Below, one piece after another: positions 21,143 through 33,189 of a stretch of DNA of 64,000 bases; within the stretch, counting starts at the first letter, position 1, and every line of letters begins with the position of its first letter. This DNA is from Rostrohypoxylon terebratum (lineage: Eukaryota > Ascomycota > Sordariomycetes > Xylariales > Hypoxylaceae). Under the pieces are notes generated by a model, which worked only from the letters and a program-made list of their open reading frames with translations, had not been told where the DNA came from and ran no database searches. Location of the stretch: the NCBI GenBank assembly GCA_022497145.1, contig MU385856.1, forward strand, positions 1,054,001-1,118,000. Direction: 5' to 3'. The position numbers were made by a program, and so were the translations under genes.

Positions 21143-22901
21143 ATGGATTCCTGCGACAATTCTGTTGCGGCCATCTTGACCCTACCGATTGAGGTAATTC
21201 GGGGAATAGGGAATTTTCTGGACCTACCAATAGGACTTGTTAACTTTGCACGTACTTGTAAGTAAGAAAGTACACGCTGCTTTTGGGTTGACTGATATGG
21301 TTGAGATGGACATCAAAGCCCAACAGAATATTGACCTGAGCAAGTCTGAATATATGGACAAGATGCATAGGCCTATTCTCCTCTGGGCCATTGAGACAGG
21401 GAAAGATATTGGCTACATTCAACACTGCATCGATATTTATCGTAGCACCTATCCCAAGGGCCTCGAAGGTGAATGGTTCCATCCCCGTCGGCACCATGTC
21501 CATTTCCGTGGGAGCGATCTGCCTAAGCCACTGTGTGCCGCTGTAAAGTTGGGAAGATATGATGTTGTACAAGCACTTGTCAAATCTGGTATCAACCTGA
21601 AGACTTGTAGGAAAGGGCCCGATACCGGTTACAATGGGTGGTGGCAGGGCATATTTGTAGCCCGAGATAGCTTAGTTGCAGATATATATGAAGAGCGTAG
21701 CAATGGGTCAGGTAGCGTTTTTCTACTTGCTTGCGAGTTACAGCACGACGACATAGCGAGCTTTTTAGTTTCCAATGGATTCCCTGTACATTACCACGAC
21801 CTATGCATCGCTGTCAAAGCTGGCTTCTTCAAGGTGGTTGATAAATTATTGCTTCACCCCAAATTTGCCGATAATACTGGGCAATTGGTTATTAAAGCAA
21901 CTTTATCAGCAGCCGTGATCGGTCCTGTTGCAGACCCTGAGATTATCCGGCCTCTTCTCAAAGCTATCAAAGATCCAAATTTCAAGGCCACGGATATCTT
22001 TTTGGAGGCTATTGCCGTACTCAGCTATGTCAATATTAGAGGCGATAGACGTACGAATGAAGAAAAACATATCTACATGGGCCGTTTATTGAAGATATAT
22101 GCTGCGATGACAACTACCTCGTCAATCGATAAATACGGATTCGCCAAAGCAGTTATTAAGCTCGACCTATGGGACGAGGGGCTCGAATTAGTCCAGCTTG
22201 CGCTTTCGAGACCTAATTCTCAAAGTAAGCGATCTAAGAAGAAGATAGATGAGTTATTCATCATGGCCACTAATTTTGGTCACCTTGAGATCGCCCGATT
22301 TTTGGCAACCACTTTTGCGCTCAAATATTCAAGTCTTAGTTTGCAGGCTGCGATTCTCTCCCACAATCCACAGATGATTGACGAAGTAATCAGTTCAGGC
22401 GTCTCTCCTAACTTCTTGGAATGTGGGAATTTCGAGAAACCGTTGGACTATGCATTAGAGGAGTCCCCCGAAAACATGGTATCTGCGTTTAGGCTGATCT
22501 ACCACGGGGCGGATTACACGCATGTCGGAGACTATCAGAAAGACCAGCTGTGGGACGAGCTTTTGTATGTTGACGGATTCAAGAATTATATTTTGAATAC
22601 ACCCGACAACAAGTTACGGGTAACACCAAACCGGCTCACTTTCGCGAAGTCACCCAAGTTTTATCCCAAAAAATCACGTGGGTACTTTCGTGGATGTAAT
22701 TCTGAATACGTTAAACAGGTACACGCAATGGCATGCCTCGTGCTTAGAAATGAGTATTGGGAAGAATTCAAACGGCGTGCCGCTTTGCACAATAAAGGCA
22801 AATACAAAGCTAAGCGAGCACAAAAGGGGTACATGACAGGCAAGCTATGCAAACCGGAGCAGCAGAGACCCAAGCCAAAACGTTGTGTAGAGGGATTATA
22901 A
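21143..22901 (+). pseudogene. F-box and ankyrin-repeat protein (paralogue 2), frameshifted by a TAAG duplication
   Basis: The natural start is ATG 21143, giving MDSCDNSVAAILTLPIEVIR and an F-box ending NFARTCK, after which a TAA stops it at 21263-21265. The rest of the protein is in another frame, from about 21267 to 22901 (KKVHAAFGLTDMVEMDIKAQ onward). The sequence at the switch is TAAGTAAG (21259-21266). Removing one TAAG joins TCK to KVHAAFG, exactly parallel to VCK-HVHSVIG in paralogue 1. An intron cannot explain a 4-base shift. The ankyrin-like part includes LPKPLCAAVKLGRYDVVQAL and LEIARFLATTFALK, and the C-terminus is Lys-rich. It is either a recent pseudogene or a sequencing artefact; about 580 codons if intact. 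Confidence 0.75.
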
Positions 22902-23221
22902 CGGTAAGATGGGTGCGCTTAAGATGGAGTTTGCCAGGGAAACGGTTCTCGCGACTTGATTGCTAACCTAGATTCTTTTCAAACCCTTGTTCTTTCAGTT
23001 GGCTTTGGCTAGGTATGAGTATATAGTAAATACTACACAAGGTCTTTGGCTTAAAGAGCATCCTCAAAACAGTCATTTTTCTGCAGAACTGGATACACGT
23101 GCCTTGTAATTTACATATGGGTACCGAAGGTAGGTAGATACCTACTGAATTAGGTGTAAATTCATATAGGCAGGTAGGTACTCAATAGTGAATAAGTATA
23201 TGTACGTTTTCAGGCACCATC
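22902..23221. other. Convergent intergenic region
   Basis: 3' flanks of two converging genes, with TAGGTAGGTA-type repeats at about 23130-23180. No gene is seen. Confidence 0.4.
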
Positions 23222-23920
23222 TCAAGCTCCGTTTGGCTCCCAGTCAGGAGGTGCGAGTTCTACGCCATCGGGGATGAAACCAGGCGCCACTACGTCATGC
23301 TGTCAGCTTCACCGCCCACTTCCCCAACGATAGAAAAAAGTACTAGAGCAAAGAAAAAAAAAGCATGTGTATGTAGGTAGAAAATATGAAGAAAATATGA
23401 AGAAAATATCCTTACCAGTAGTCCCGACCAAAGTCCACTCTCCATGCGACAATGCGCTCTGCCACGTGCCCTTCGGGATCGCGATCTGCGGCTGCTGGCC
23501 GTTGAACACGTCGGGACCGAGCAGCTTCTTGACGAGCGGCTTGCCGTCGTTTTCCGACAGCGACAGGGTCAGCGGGGCGCCCGCATAGTAATGCCAGACC
23601 TCGACGGCGTCGACGCGGTGCCAGTACGAGTTGCCGGAGCTGCCCTCGAGCAGGTAGTAGATCTCGGTGCTGGCGGACCGTGTGGATTGGTTTCCGTTGG
23701 CCGCGGTCCGGATCACGGTCTCTGGATCCTCGAACGTCTGCACGTAGTACCCCTTCTCGTCGTTGGGGATGAGGTTCAGCTGTGCGACGACCTCGGCTGC
23801 GTTGCGCTGGTCGATGGGGATTGAGGAGTTGGGGTGCGCTGTGGTGGCGGCTGCGCGTGCTCCGATTGGGGTTGCGATCAGCAGTCCTGCGGGACACAAG
23901 AGCGTTGTATCGAGTCGCAT
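23222..23920 (-). CDS. Secreted DUF985 (Cupin_5) family protein
   Basis: Exons 23920-23416 and 23289-23222 give 190 residues. The last exon supplies VAPGFIPDGVELAPPDWEP, a C-terminal signature of DUF985 cupins. Other family blocks are LNLIPNDEKGYYVQTFEDPE, EIYYLLEGSSGNSYWHRVDA, EVWHYYAGAPLTLSLSENDG and IPKGTWQSALSHGEWTLVGTT. The fold is a single-domain beta barrel. Most DUF985 proteins have no known reaction. The N-terminus (MRLDTTLLCPAGLLIATPIG then ARAAA) looks like a signal peptide, suggesting secretion. High GC and regular codon use contrast with the AT-rich flanks. Confidence 0.9.
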
Positions 23921-24382
23921 GGTGTCTTAGGTCTTAGGTCTTAGGTCTTAGATCTCGGGTTGCTCGGAGAATTGCGGAGTTTGGCAACGAATAAGTGCGA
24001 TATGTTTGAACACACGGCGTAGTATGTAAGTTGAAGTGAATTCGAAATGAAATTTAAGGTATTAAGGTGAGAGAATTTATGCTGTTCATAATAAAAACCA
24101 TGGCAGCAGCGATGCTTACGCATGTCGCAATGTGGCACCGAGATGCCGGGTCAGGGATTGCTAATGCGAATTTCGGACGAGTGAACATTTTCGTTCCCTT
24201 ACATCAGGGATGAAAGAAGCAGACCGATCGATATTACATGTGAGTTGAATAAATGACCAGATGACATGATAATTGATAGTTACCTACTATGCCAATATAT
24301 TTTACATATTTCATATTTTAACATGAGAAACCGCCTACTAGCGATCGTAGTATTTGTACCTTTCAATCAGATTACTATCATC
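23921..24382. other. Intergenic region with TCTTAGG tandem repeat
   Basis: Immediately upstream of the cupin start, a GTCTTAGGTCTTAGGTCTTAG repeat lies at 23924-23950. No gene is seen. Confidence 0.45.
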
Positions 24383-25548
24383 TCATATTTGCAGAGTTTT
24401 GGCTGCTCTCCATAACCGCCATGGCAGCTTCCAGCTACTTCGCACCATGAAAGGGTCGAAGTTTTGAGCTTCAAGCCTAGTTAAATAATCGCCGACCGGG
24501 ACACCTTCCAATAGGACGCCAAACCCCCGACAAAGGTCCCTTTTTGTGTCGTCCCCAACAGCTACTAAGGGATATTCGTGTTGCTCTTCGCCATGATGCT
24601 CATATTCGTGACCTGGGTTCTGGCCCGCCTGAAGGTTTTTCAACATCTCCCTGGCGGTAATGAGATGGTCATGAGCCCGGGTGGCCACTTTGAAGACGGC
24701 ATCCTGGAACCCGGCCGCCTGGGGGCCGTTGCGATACACATCTTCCTCTCTAAGACCCGTTTCCGCCATGACATCTAGGGGTAGTAGTAGGACGGGGTTC
24801 CTACCACTGGCTACGCTAGCTCCCCCGGGCGACTTTACGGGTGGCAAAGGCGCAGCTAAGATCGGTATACCCCTCAAGATAGCCACTATGCCGCATGCCT
24901 TGCCGATGTGGCTGGCCAAATGATCCATATGCATGGATTGGATAGGGAGTGCTGCTAGGTTCGAGTACATTAGGGTCGAGTACGTGTTTTCTGCGTATTC
25001 TTCTAGTGAAGCCAAACTGGTGAACGGCCGATTATCCATATACTTTTCTCTGGTGTTAATTAAACGTAGCAGCCAAAATTTGATAGAGCTAGGCATGCCG
25101 CCCTTCTCGGTGAGCTCCTTGATGACCCTGTATAAAAGGATCATGATGGGCTCCTTTGGCGGATTACCAGAAAAAGTATTGTTCACAGCATCTCGCCAAA
25201 ACTGCATTCGCAATTGGCCGATCGTGGGGTTTGAAACGAGCTCCGGGAGTCGCACCAACTCAAGATTGAATGCTCGCAATGCATCATAGATATCTTGTCT
25301 CGACCTGGGCAGCAGATTGCGGATCAGATAAGAATCATAGTCCGACTGTCTATTTCAATTAGTCTCGTGTAATGACAATTGTGTATGAGTATTATGGATT
25401 GAAGAGGTCGCAAGTCGTACCTCAACTGCGCAAGACAATATTGCCGCGCCCTTTCTACTTCGACATCAGTGACGTAACATCTTCGCGAGGAGCACAAGAG
25501 GTTTCTAGGCCAGCTAAGGCCTTGACGTGCTCGAATTGCACGATACAT
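24383..25548 (-). CDS. NDUFAF6-like mitochondrial complex I assembly factor (squalene/phytoene synthase fold)
   Basis: Exons 25548-25421 and 25349-24383 give 364 residues. The N-terminus (MYRAIRARQGLSWPRNLLCS then SRRCYV) is basic and lacks acid, as in a mitochondrial targeting peptide. The core has the order seen in NDUFAF6: QSDYDSYLIRNLLPR, RAFNLELVRL, LRMQFWRDAVNNTF, HMDHLASHIGKACGIVAILR, LPLDVMAETGLREEDVYRNG and FKVATRAHDHLITAREML. The family shares the prenyl synthase fold but lacks the paired Asp-rich motifs of true squalene or phytoene synthases, consistent with an assembly role in complex I biogenesis. One phase-2 intron separates the targeting exon. Confidence 0.9.
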
Positions 25549-26123
25549 AAGAAATTGAGAGTATTCCTCATTAACGATCCATGGCGTTGATTTTGAATTT
25601 GAATGATGCGAATTGACAATCCAGAAGACAGAAATTCTTCTCTGAATTCTCGAAATCGGACTGCTACAATTGGTGGCTTGCCGATGGCAAGGATGAGCTA
25701 GGTACTAGGTAATGCAAAAAAATGATATCACGCTTAGCGGGATGTGGAGACAACGACAAGGGTCTTGGGGGCCCACTTTCAAATTTAATTGAGACGCGAT
25801 CACATGATGACCCGTGTTAAGGGAGTCGCGTCTAGTTCTATTAATTACTAATTAGGAAATCTCAACGCGACATGCTGTACGGTTCGAGCGTCGAAGTTTC
25901 CCTTTTTCTTATTGTATGAGCCTTGAAGCAGGTTAGGTTGTGCATATTTCATAATTCTGCTGTATATTTTGTTAGCCAACTTCTTCTATACACTCCATTC
26001 ATCAAACAAACAACCAGTCTTTTGTCATTCACGGACCTGATCTACTTGTTTAAATCTCTTGTTCTGTCCTCATATCCTATACACTCTCTGCTTGCTATTT
26101 GCAAGTGCTCCGATGAGTTCGCC
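25549..26123. other. Divergent intergenic region
   Basis: Shared upstream region of the NDUFAF6-like gene (minus) and the Rad5-like gene (plus). The Rad5 reading frame is open upstream to about 25923 without an ATG, so this part is 5' leader. No other feature is seen. Confidence 0.45.
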
Positions 26124-29100
26124 ATGAATTTTGAAGAGTCTGGAGAGCCACCCCTCAAGAAAAGGAGGTTCTTCGCTGACCCAGAGCTCGACAATGATCC
26201 GACCCCTCACTGTCTACAAAGAACGCCGCCTCTTGCACCGAAGGCAGTTGATAATCTCATCAACCAGACGCCAATAACCAATGCTGCCAGTACCTCCCCA
26301 GGAAAACCTGCCTCCGCACCAAATGACAAGACAGGGTTTGACGAAACTGCTTTCCAATGCGTTGTTAGTGACGAGGTGGACTCGGAGGCTCTGAGCATTA
26401 TTGGCGATCGTTGTGGAAATGATCTCGAACGAGCTGTTAACATGTACTTCGACGGTACCTGGACAAAATACCGCACTCCAAAACCCTCGAACAAACCCGC
26501 AGTCCTTCTCCCTCGGGAATCCCCTGCTGCCCCAACCGACAACTCTAAGGAACCTCGTCCTCTGCCAGTACGACCACAGCCACAATCCTCGATTGGTGAT
26601 CGTTATATAGGCGCATTTGGCGTGGAAGGTTGGGCTACTCGGAGTGGAACAAACCTCCTCAAACACGGGGACACTGTCAAAATTGAACGTCAGAAGATCC
26701 TACCACCCGGTTCATCCGTGAAGGGTAAGGCGGGGACGCTGATGCCAACACCCAGACTGAATTCCGCTGCAGCTAGGAGAGTTGATGTGATTGTGCGCTT
26801 CACAGATGCCCGAGGAACAGAAATTGGTCGGTTGGCCAAAGACACTGCAAATTGGGTTTCTTCACTTATGGATCAAAATGTCTGCAAATTTGTGGGTACT
26901 TGTGTGTATGCACCGGAAAGATTGAGGACAAATGATACGGTGTTCATACAGTTGCGATGCTACTTGAAGAGTTTTGCCTTTCAGAATGCAGGTTTCCAAT
27001 TATCAGACAATCGCTCTACTGGCCTATTCGAGGAGAAGGAAACGACCGAGGAACGCGATCTGCGCTTACGCCAAGTGTCTCTTGTCCGACTGTTTCAGGA
27101 AATTAATCTTTTGCCGTCTCGGGGAAATGCGACAGCCGCTAAGAATGCGAGACAGGGCCTGCTCAACGCTGTCGAAACAGTTGATAAGAAGGGTAATGAT
27201 ACGAAATCTGGTAATCAGGGTACCCCAAGTTCATCACCGCCGGCAGAAGACACCGAAGATGGGCAAGAGCTTGAGCAAGATCAGCTAGACGCCCTTTACC
27301 GGAAAGCCCAATCATTTGATTTCAACACGCCCGAAGCAGAACCAGCAGAGACTTTCAACATGACTCTTCGTCCGTACCAAAAACAATCACTTCATTGGAT
27401 GCTGGCCAAAGAGAAAGATCGGAAGAATGAAGTCCGCGAAGCTTCAATGCACCCACTTTGGGAAGAATACGTCTGGCCAACGAAGGATGTCGATGATCAA
27501 GAATTGCCCCAAGTTGATGGTCAGCCCAACTTCTATATGAACCCGTACTCCGGCGAGATGTCCCTGGACTTCCCTGTCCAAGAGCAGCACTGCCTTGGTG
27601 GTATCCTCGCCGATGAGATGGGTCTTGGTAAGACTATTCAGATGCTGAGCCTGATCCATTCTCATAAGTCTGAGGCTGCAATTCAAAGCCAAAATATCCC
27701 CCCCAACTCTACGAATGGTTTACGAAGGACATTTTCTAGATCTGGCGTCGTTCCTGCACCTAAAACAACTCTTGTTGTTGCCCCTATGTCGTTGCTTGCC
27801 CAGTGGCAAAGTGAAGCGGAAAACGCATCAAAAGAAGGTACATTGAGGTCTATCGTCTACTATGGCACCGAGAAGATAGACAATCTCCAAGCTTTATGCT
27901 GCGAGGACAATATAGCTTCTGCCCCTGACGTTGTAATTACAAGTTACGGGGTGGTGTTATCTGAATTTACTCAAATTGCTTCTAAGCACGGCCCGTACAA
28001 GGACCTACATAATGGTCTATTCTCCCTAGATTTCTTCCGTATCATCCTCGACGAAGCTCATACTATAAAAAATCGGCAGTCGAAGACAGCCAAGGCCTGC
28101 TATGGTCTTTCAGCCACCCACCGATGGGTTCTCACCGGAACCCCCATTGTGAACCGTCTAGAGGATCTGTTCAGTCTAGTCAGATTCCTTAGAGTGGAAC
28201 CTTGGAACAACTTTTCTTTCTGGCGAACTTTTATCACAGTTCCATTTGAGTCGAAGGACTTTGTGCGCGCTCTTGACGTAGTGCAGACCGTATTGGAGCC
28301 ATTGGTAATGAGGAGAACTAAAGATATGAAAACTCCTCAGGGAGAACCGTGAGTTATTGTCATGTTTTTATCCAGTTCGACAAATGTGGTGCTAATTCTA
28401 TGTAGTCTTGTTCCTTTACCTCCGAAGTCGATGGAAATCGTCGAGGTTGAACTATCCGAGGCCGAGCGAGCTGTATACGACCACATCTTCACCAGGGCTA
28501 AACGGACATTATCTGCCAATGTTGAGAAGGGCACAGTTATGAAGGCATATACTACTATCTTTGCCCAGATCCTCCGTCTACGCCAGACGTGCTGTCACCC
28601 AATTATGGTGAGAAATCAAGATATAGTCGCCGAAGAAGAGATGGCTGGGGCAGAAGCGGACGCTGCCGCAGGTCTTGGCGACGATATGGACCTTCAATCT
28701 TTGATCGAAAGGTTCACTGCGACCACGGGCGATGAGAAAGATGCTAATGCTTTTGGGGCACACGTTCTCCAGCAAATTAAGGATGAAGCTGTGAACGAGT
28801 GTCCCATCTGTTCGGAAGAACCGATGATTGATCAAACAGTTACGGGCTGTTGGCATTCTGCTTGCAAAAAATGCCTCTTAGATTTCATCAAGCATAGCAC
28901 AGATCGTCACCAAGTGCCAAAATGTTTCAATTGTCGCGAACCTATAAACGGTCGCGATTTGTTTGAAGTAGTACGGCACGATGATCCCGACTCTTCCCAC
29001 ACATCACCTAAGATTAGCTTGCAGAGACTGGGTACCAATGAGTCTTCGTCCAAAGTGGTCGCACTGATGAAACATCTACGAGAGCTGCGTCGGGAACATC

Positions 29101-29625
29101 CTCGTATCAAATCGGTAGTATTCAGCCAATTCACATCCTTCATGTCCCTCATCGAACCCGCCCTTACCAAGGCAAATATGCGATTCCTCCGTCTCGACGG
29201 ATCCACGAATCAAAAGACCCGCTCTTCCATACTGAACGAATTCAGAGAGTCGGACAAGTTCACAATCCTGTTGATAAGTCTGCGAGCAGGTGGTGTAGGC
29301 CTAAACTTGACACAGGCAAAGCGAGTCTTTATGATGGATCCCTGGTGGAGTTTTGCCGTCGAGGCGCAGGCAATCGATCGTGTACATCGGATGGGCCAGG
29401 AGGATGAGGTCAAAGTGTACCGGTTCATTGTCAAGAAAAGTGTTGAGGAGCGGATGTTGAAAGTTCAGGACAGAAAGAAGTTCATGTAAGCGTCCCTACC
29501 CTCTCAAAAGATTTATCCTACAATTACTAACCATTCTCGTTTCTAGTGCTACGTCTTTGGGCATGATGTCAGACGAAGAGAAACGACTTCAGAGGGTTGA
29601 AGATATCAAGGAACTGTTGAGCTAA
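26124..29625 (+). CDS. rad5: Rad5-type SNF2 helicase and RING ubiquitin ligase
   Basis: Exons 26124-28348, 28406-29485 and 29547-29625 give 1127 residues. The ATG at 26124 is the first in frame and opens a basic N-terminus with PLKKRRFF, a likely nuclear signal. Domains in order: a UBA/CUE-like helix set at about 72-112; a HIRAN domain at about 158-280 (RYIGAFGVEGWATRSG); the SNF2 ATPase with DEMGLGKT near 497 and DEAH near 643; a C3HC4 RING inserted between the helicase lobes at about 874-922 (CPICSEE, CFNC); and the helicase C lobe with RVHRMGQ near 1070. This is the Rad5/HLTF arrangement, which polyubiquitinates PCNA with Mms2-Ubc13 and reverses stalled forks in error-free damage tolerance. 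Confidence 0.96.
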
Positions 29626-30388
29626 ATTGCCCAACCATGTAAGCTGAGTTGAGAGGATTGGACTGTTTTTATTATAATATAGAGGGGCATGGCCGGTATA
29701 CCCTATGACGGAATAGAAATGGCATAGCATTATATGGGATCTGCTAGTCGTCATCGGACTTGGTTTTGGACTTGAATGGGTTTTGAAGTACGTAGTAGCT
29801 TCTGAATGAATTGAAGAGCTTCGTTGATGGGATATGCACGTGCCGGGGTGGATGCGACCATGGATCTGAATAGAATCATGGCTAACGATCGCCCACCCCA
29901 ACGAATAAATATAAAGACATCCATGAAGATACATATACAAGTCCTATCTAACTCGCTTTCTGCGTTCTCCATGCATAACGCAAGCCAAATTTGTCTTCGC
30001 AGATCTCTCTTCTTAAACATACCTATCCAAACGCTCCCCCAATCCCCACTTATAAAAAAAATGTCTAAATTGAATGAATCATCGAACTCGTAGATTCGTA
30101 ATCGTGTTCGTAAACGGAATCTCATCCATCGTAAGTCGTATATCAATATATTGCGAAATATATCATGAAGTAGACGTGTTGTCGTTGTTGTTGTTGTTGT
30201 TGTTGAATGATTGATCGTGTCAAATCGAAACAGAGTACCTAACGGTCCTAACTGTTGCTTGGGCGCTCGGGGACGTGTCTTGCTAGATGCTTGCCTACCC
30301 TCTACCTATTATCTATCCCTAATCAAACGAGCTCCATAGGTAGATAGATAAATAGGTAGGTAGGTATGTAGGCAGGTAGGTGGTCTAG
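29626..30388. other. Convergent intergenic region with (GTT)n and TAGG repeats
   Basis: Holds the 3' flanks of the Rad5-like gene and the Zn2Cys6 regulator. A GTT microsatellite lies at about 30180-30206, and a TAGGTAGRTA-type simple repeat at about 30338-30381. Open frames here are uninformative. Confidence 0.5.
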
Positions 30389-33125
30389 CTAAGACTCCAT
30401 CAGCTCCTTCAGCCGAGGCAAGAAGTCGCCGAAACGAGACCCGAGCACACGGACTAGGTACTCCGAGACCAGGGTCCTCGACAGCCAGGTCTTCTTGGGC
30501 GGCGGCGGCGGCGTCCGCTCTGCTTCCGCCTCGCTCACTTCCTCGGCGTCGCCTCGTCGGTCGATAGACAGCTTCTCGTACTCGCGGAGCAGGTAGTTGA
30601 GGGTTCGTTTGGAGCAGTCGTCGCCGTCGTTATCCGGGGGCGTGACGATGGGGGCGAGCCAGTGCGCTTTCACGTACTGCGTCATCAGGGGCTCGTCGTC
30701 GTCGGGGCTGGCGTTGCCGGAGTCGTTGTAGCTGCTTCCCGAGGGGTAGTTGCTGAAGATGTGGGTTCGGAGGAGGTCGAGGTCGTTTGCTTTCATGCGG
30801 TTGCGAAGGAGGCGGTAGAGGAGCACTGCTATGTGCATATTATGGGATTGATCGTACAGCCCTTTCGCACATAGGATTAGGGTCGAGCGGAGAGACTCCG
30901 TGTTCGGGCGTGGGTGGTACGGCGGTAGGGGAAGTGCGGCTTGCGGGGTGTCGAGCTTGAGGAGGATCGAGTCGCCGAGGAACATGAGCCAGTGCATGAG
31001 AAGGGGGTCGTAGGACTCGAAGCTGTGTCGGAGATAGTACAGCCGCAGGAGCGTCTCGAGACGCACTTCGGAATGCGTGATGACGTTTTGCCAGGTTAGG
31101 TCTAGGGGGTAACCGCATTGGGCGAGGAGGCGGACGAGGGAGATCATTGTGCCATAGTACTCTATGCTAGAGATTGTGGTAGAGGGATTAGTACACACTT
31201 CTGAAAGATGACGAGTGGGCAATACTGCGGGCAGATTCTTACTGTATCTTAATATGATCTGGTAGCACAACCTTCGTTGGCATAAGGGGTTCCGGAAGAT
31301 TAGCAAACCAGTTATCTAACTTGGACTTGTACTCGAGGGCTTTTTCCGGGCTCAGATGAGGGGGACCGTTATCTTCGAAGAATCCAAGTGCCATCTCGTT
31401 CATCAATTTCCGCAGCTCGAAGTTCGCCCTTATGGTACATGCTAGATGTGACGGATATATATTATGGCTTAAAGGATAGCGTAACCATGTCTCGCCATAC
31501 CACTTCGGGTCGATCATTGGGTCGGGTAAGGTGTATGCTGGGGCCTTTTCGAGGAGAGGAGGACGACCGAAATAGAAACGTTGCCACCTATTTTCAGCCA
31601 ATTAGTAAGAAATAAAGCAGATTTTGTGTTCTGAGCTCCGGGTGTACTTACGCTTGCCAACAGAATAACCCCCAGGCAGTGAATGCTCGCGCCCTCCTAT
31701 TCTCCCCGTCTCTCGTACCACACGTATCCGTAAATAAGTTAAGATTGGTGGCCATAGCCATGGCTTGGAGCAAGTACGACGTGCCGACCCTATCCATGGC
31801 AGTGGTGGTTGCCACAATACTGAGGACGATAGAGGCTTGAATTGTCGTGAGTTTCGCAGGAACAACTCCGCTTTCGATCTCCCAAAGTCTCCTCGCTTCG
31901 GCTAGAAATCGATAGCCGAGGGTTTGAGGAGCCCAGAATTTGTTTCGGTCCGGAAATTCACGACTCATGGCCTGTACAGAGTTAATCGGTGTACCTTAAG
32001 GCTTATGTGGTGGGCGATGGGTGGACAGAACTCACGCATGCAGCGGCAAGAATAGCGTTAACCAACAAATTCGAACAGAAGCGTTTCCGTCCTGCAGCCA
32101 TATCCTTGAGGAAATAATCCATATGAAATGCGGCGGTCCACGGATGCTGATATAAGAGGTAGGCGTTGAGAAGCCTTCGTAATAAGTTATCATCCTTTAT
32201 CACAGGAGTCCATTGCGAGACCTTGACGTTGGAGAAATTCGGCTCAATCACCTGAGCCGCATGGTAGGGCTTGAGATATCTGTCATCACCGTATCCTTCT
32301 TGATGCGTGTCGAGCGCAGAGCCATGAGTAGGATGAGCATGAAATGTAGTCTCGTAGATGAAAGAGCGCAGATACAAGTTGTCTGAAACCATGATGGAAG
32401 GTGGCATATCGGATAAGTAGGGGAATTCGTATCGGCGACGGGATTCAGGGGCCAAGGACAGTTGCATTAAAAGATCACCATCCTTGGCCTGGCGTAGGAT
32501 AGACCCAACGTCATTGCCAGATCGGATCCTCCTCAGGATCTCGAGAGATTCGGCCTCCGATTTTGATTTGAGAATCTCGAACAGTTCCTCGTATGGTGTG
32601 ATACGATCCTGAAGTTCGGTGTGTTTCCGTTTCAGCGCTTGGGAATGTGTTTCTGTAGGCGCCGTGGCATATTTGCACTCCGTGTCATGTCTGATGCAGA
32701 GGCTACATTTGGGGCGCTCAGCATTACACTGCGGAAGACGAGATGGAAAGTTAGCAAATGTGAAATGTCTCCAGCTCAAGATTGGGAGTTTTTTTTTAAA
32801 GTTCAATCCAATCAATATAAGATCAACGCCGGTCCGTTTTTCCGTTTTTTCTTTTTTTCTTTTTCTTTTTTTGGTGACACGTGCAGATCTTTCCGGTTTC
32901 GAGAAAAAAAATGATGTCGAGTTTCTGTTTCTCTTTCCTTACTTTTGACTTTCTCCTCCGACATGCTTCGCAGGCCGCAGTGACTTGCCTCCTTCCTTTT
33001 GTGGCCGCACCTGCACCACCAGCGCCACCAGCACCTTGACCCGAACCCGAACCGCTTGCCGGAGCCGGTGCTAATGGAAGGAGACGGCGTTTATTAGGAC
33101 CTGAGCTGTTTCCTTCGCGGTCCAT
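30389..33125 (-). CDS. Zn2Cys6 fungal-type transcription factor
   Basis: Five minus-strand exons, 33125-32943, 32728-32036, 31971-31652, 31587-31243 and 31166-30389, give 772 residues in continuous phase. The DNA-binding cluster is canonical, C52-x2-C55-x6-C62-x6-C69-x2-C72-x6-C79, with an intron falling between K61 and C62. It is preceded by a Gly/Ala-rich stretch and a basic NKRR patch. A short linker and a helical stretch (QALKRKHTELQDRITPYEEL) may dimerise. The middle homology region spans roughly 150-600 (SNLLVNAILAAACAMS, AMAMATNLNLF, RAFTAWGLFCWQAWQRFYFG), and the C-terminus is acidic then PPPPPKK. It would act in the nucleus. Target genes are unknown, and no obvious cluster surrounds it. 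Confidence 0.92.
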
Positions 33126-33162
33126 ATTGGGGTATCCCGGTCTCCCCGAGGCGTTGTTGTAT

Positions 33163-33189
33163 AAGTGACACAAGTGACACAAGTGACAC
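33163..33189. repeat. Three exact copies of a 9-base unit
   Basis: AAGTGACAC is repeated three times in tandem, 38-64 bases upstream of the start codon of the Zn2Cys6 gene, so it lies in its promoter or leader. Its function is unknown; it may be a regulator-binding array or a slippage product. Confidence 0.8.
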
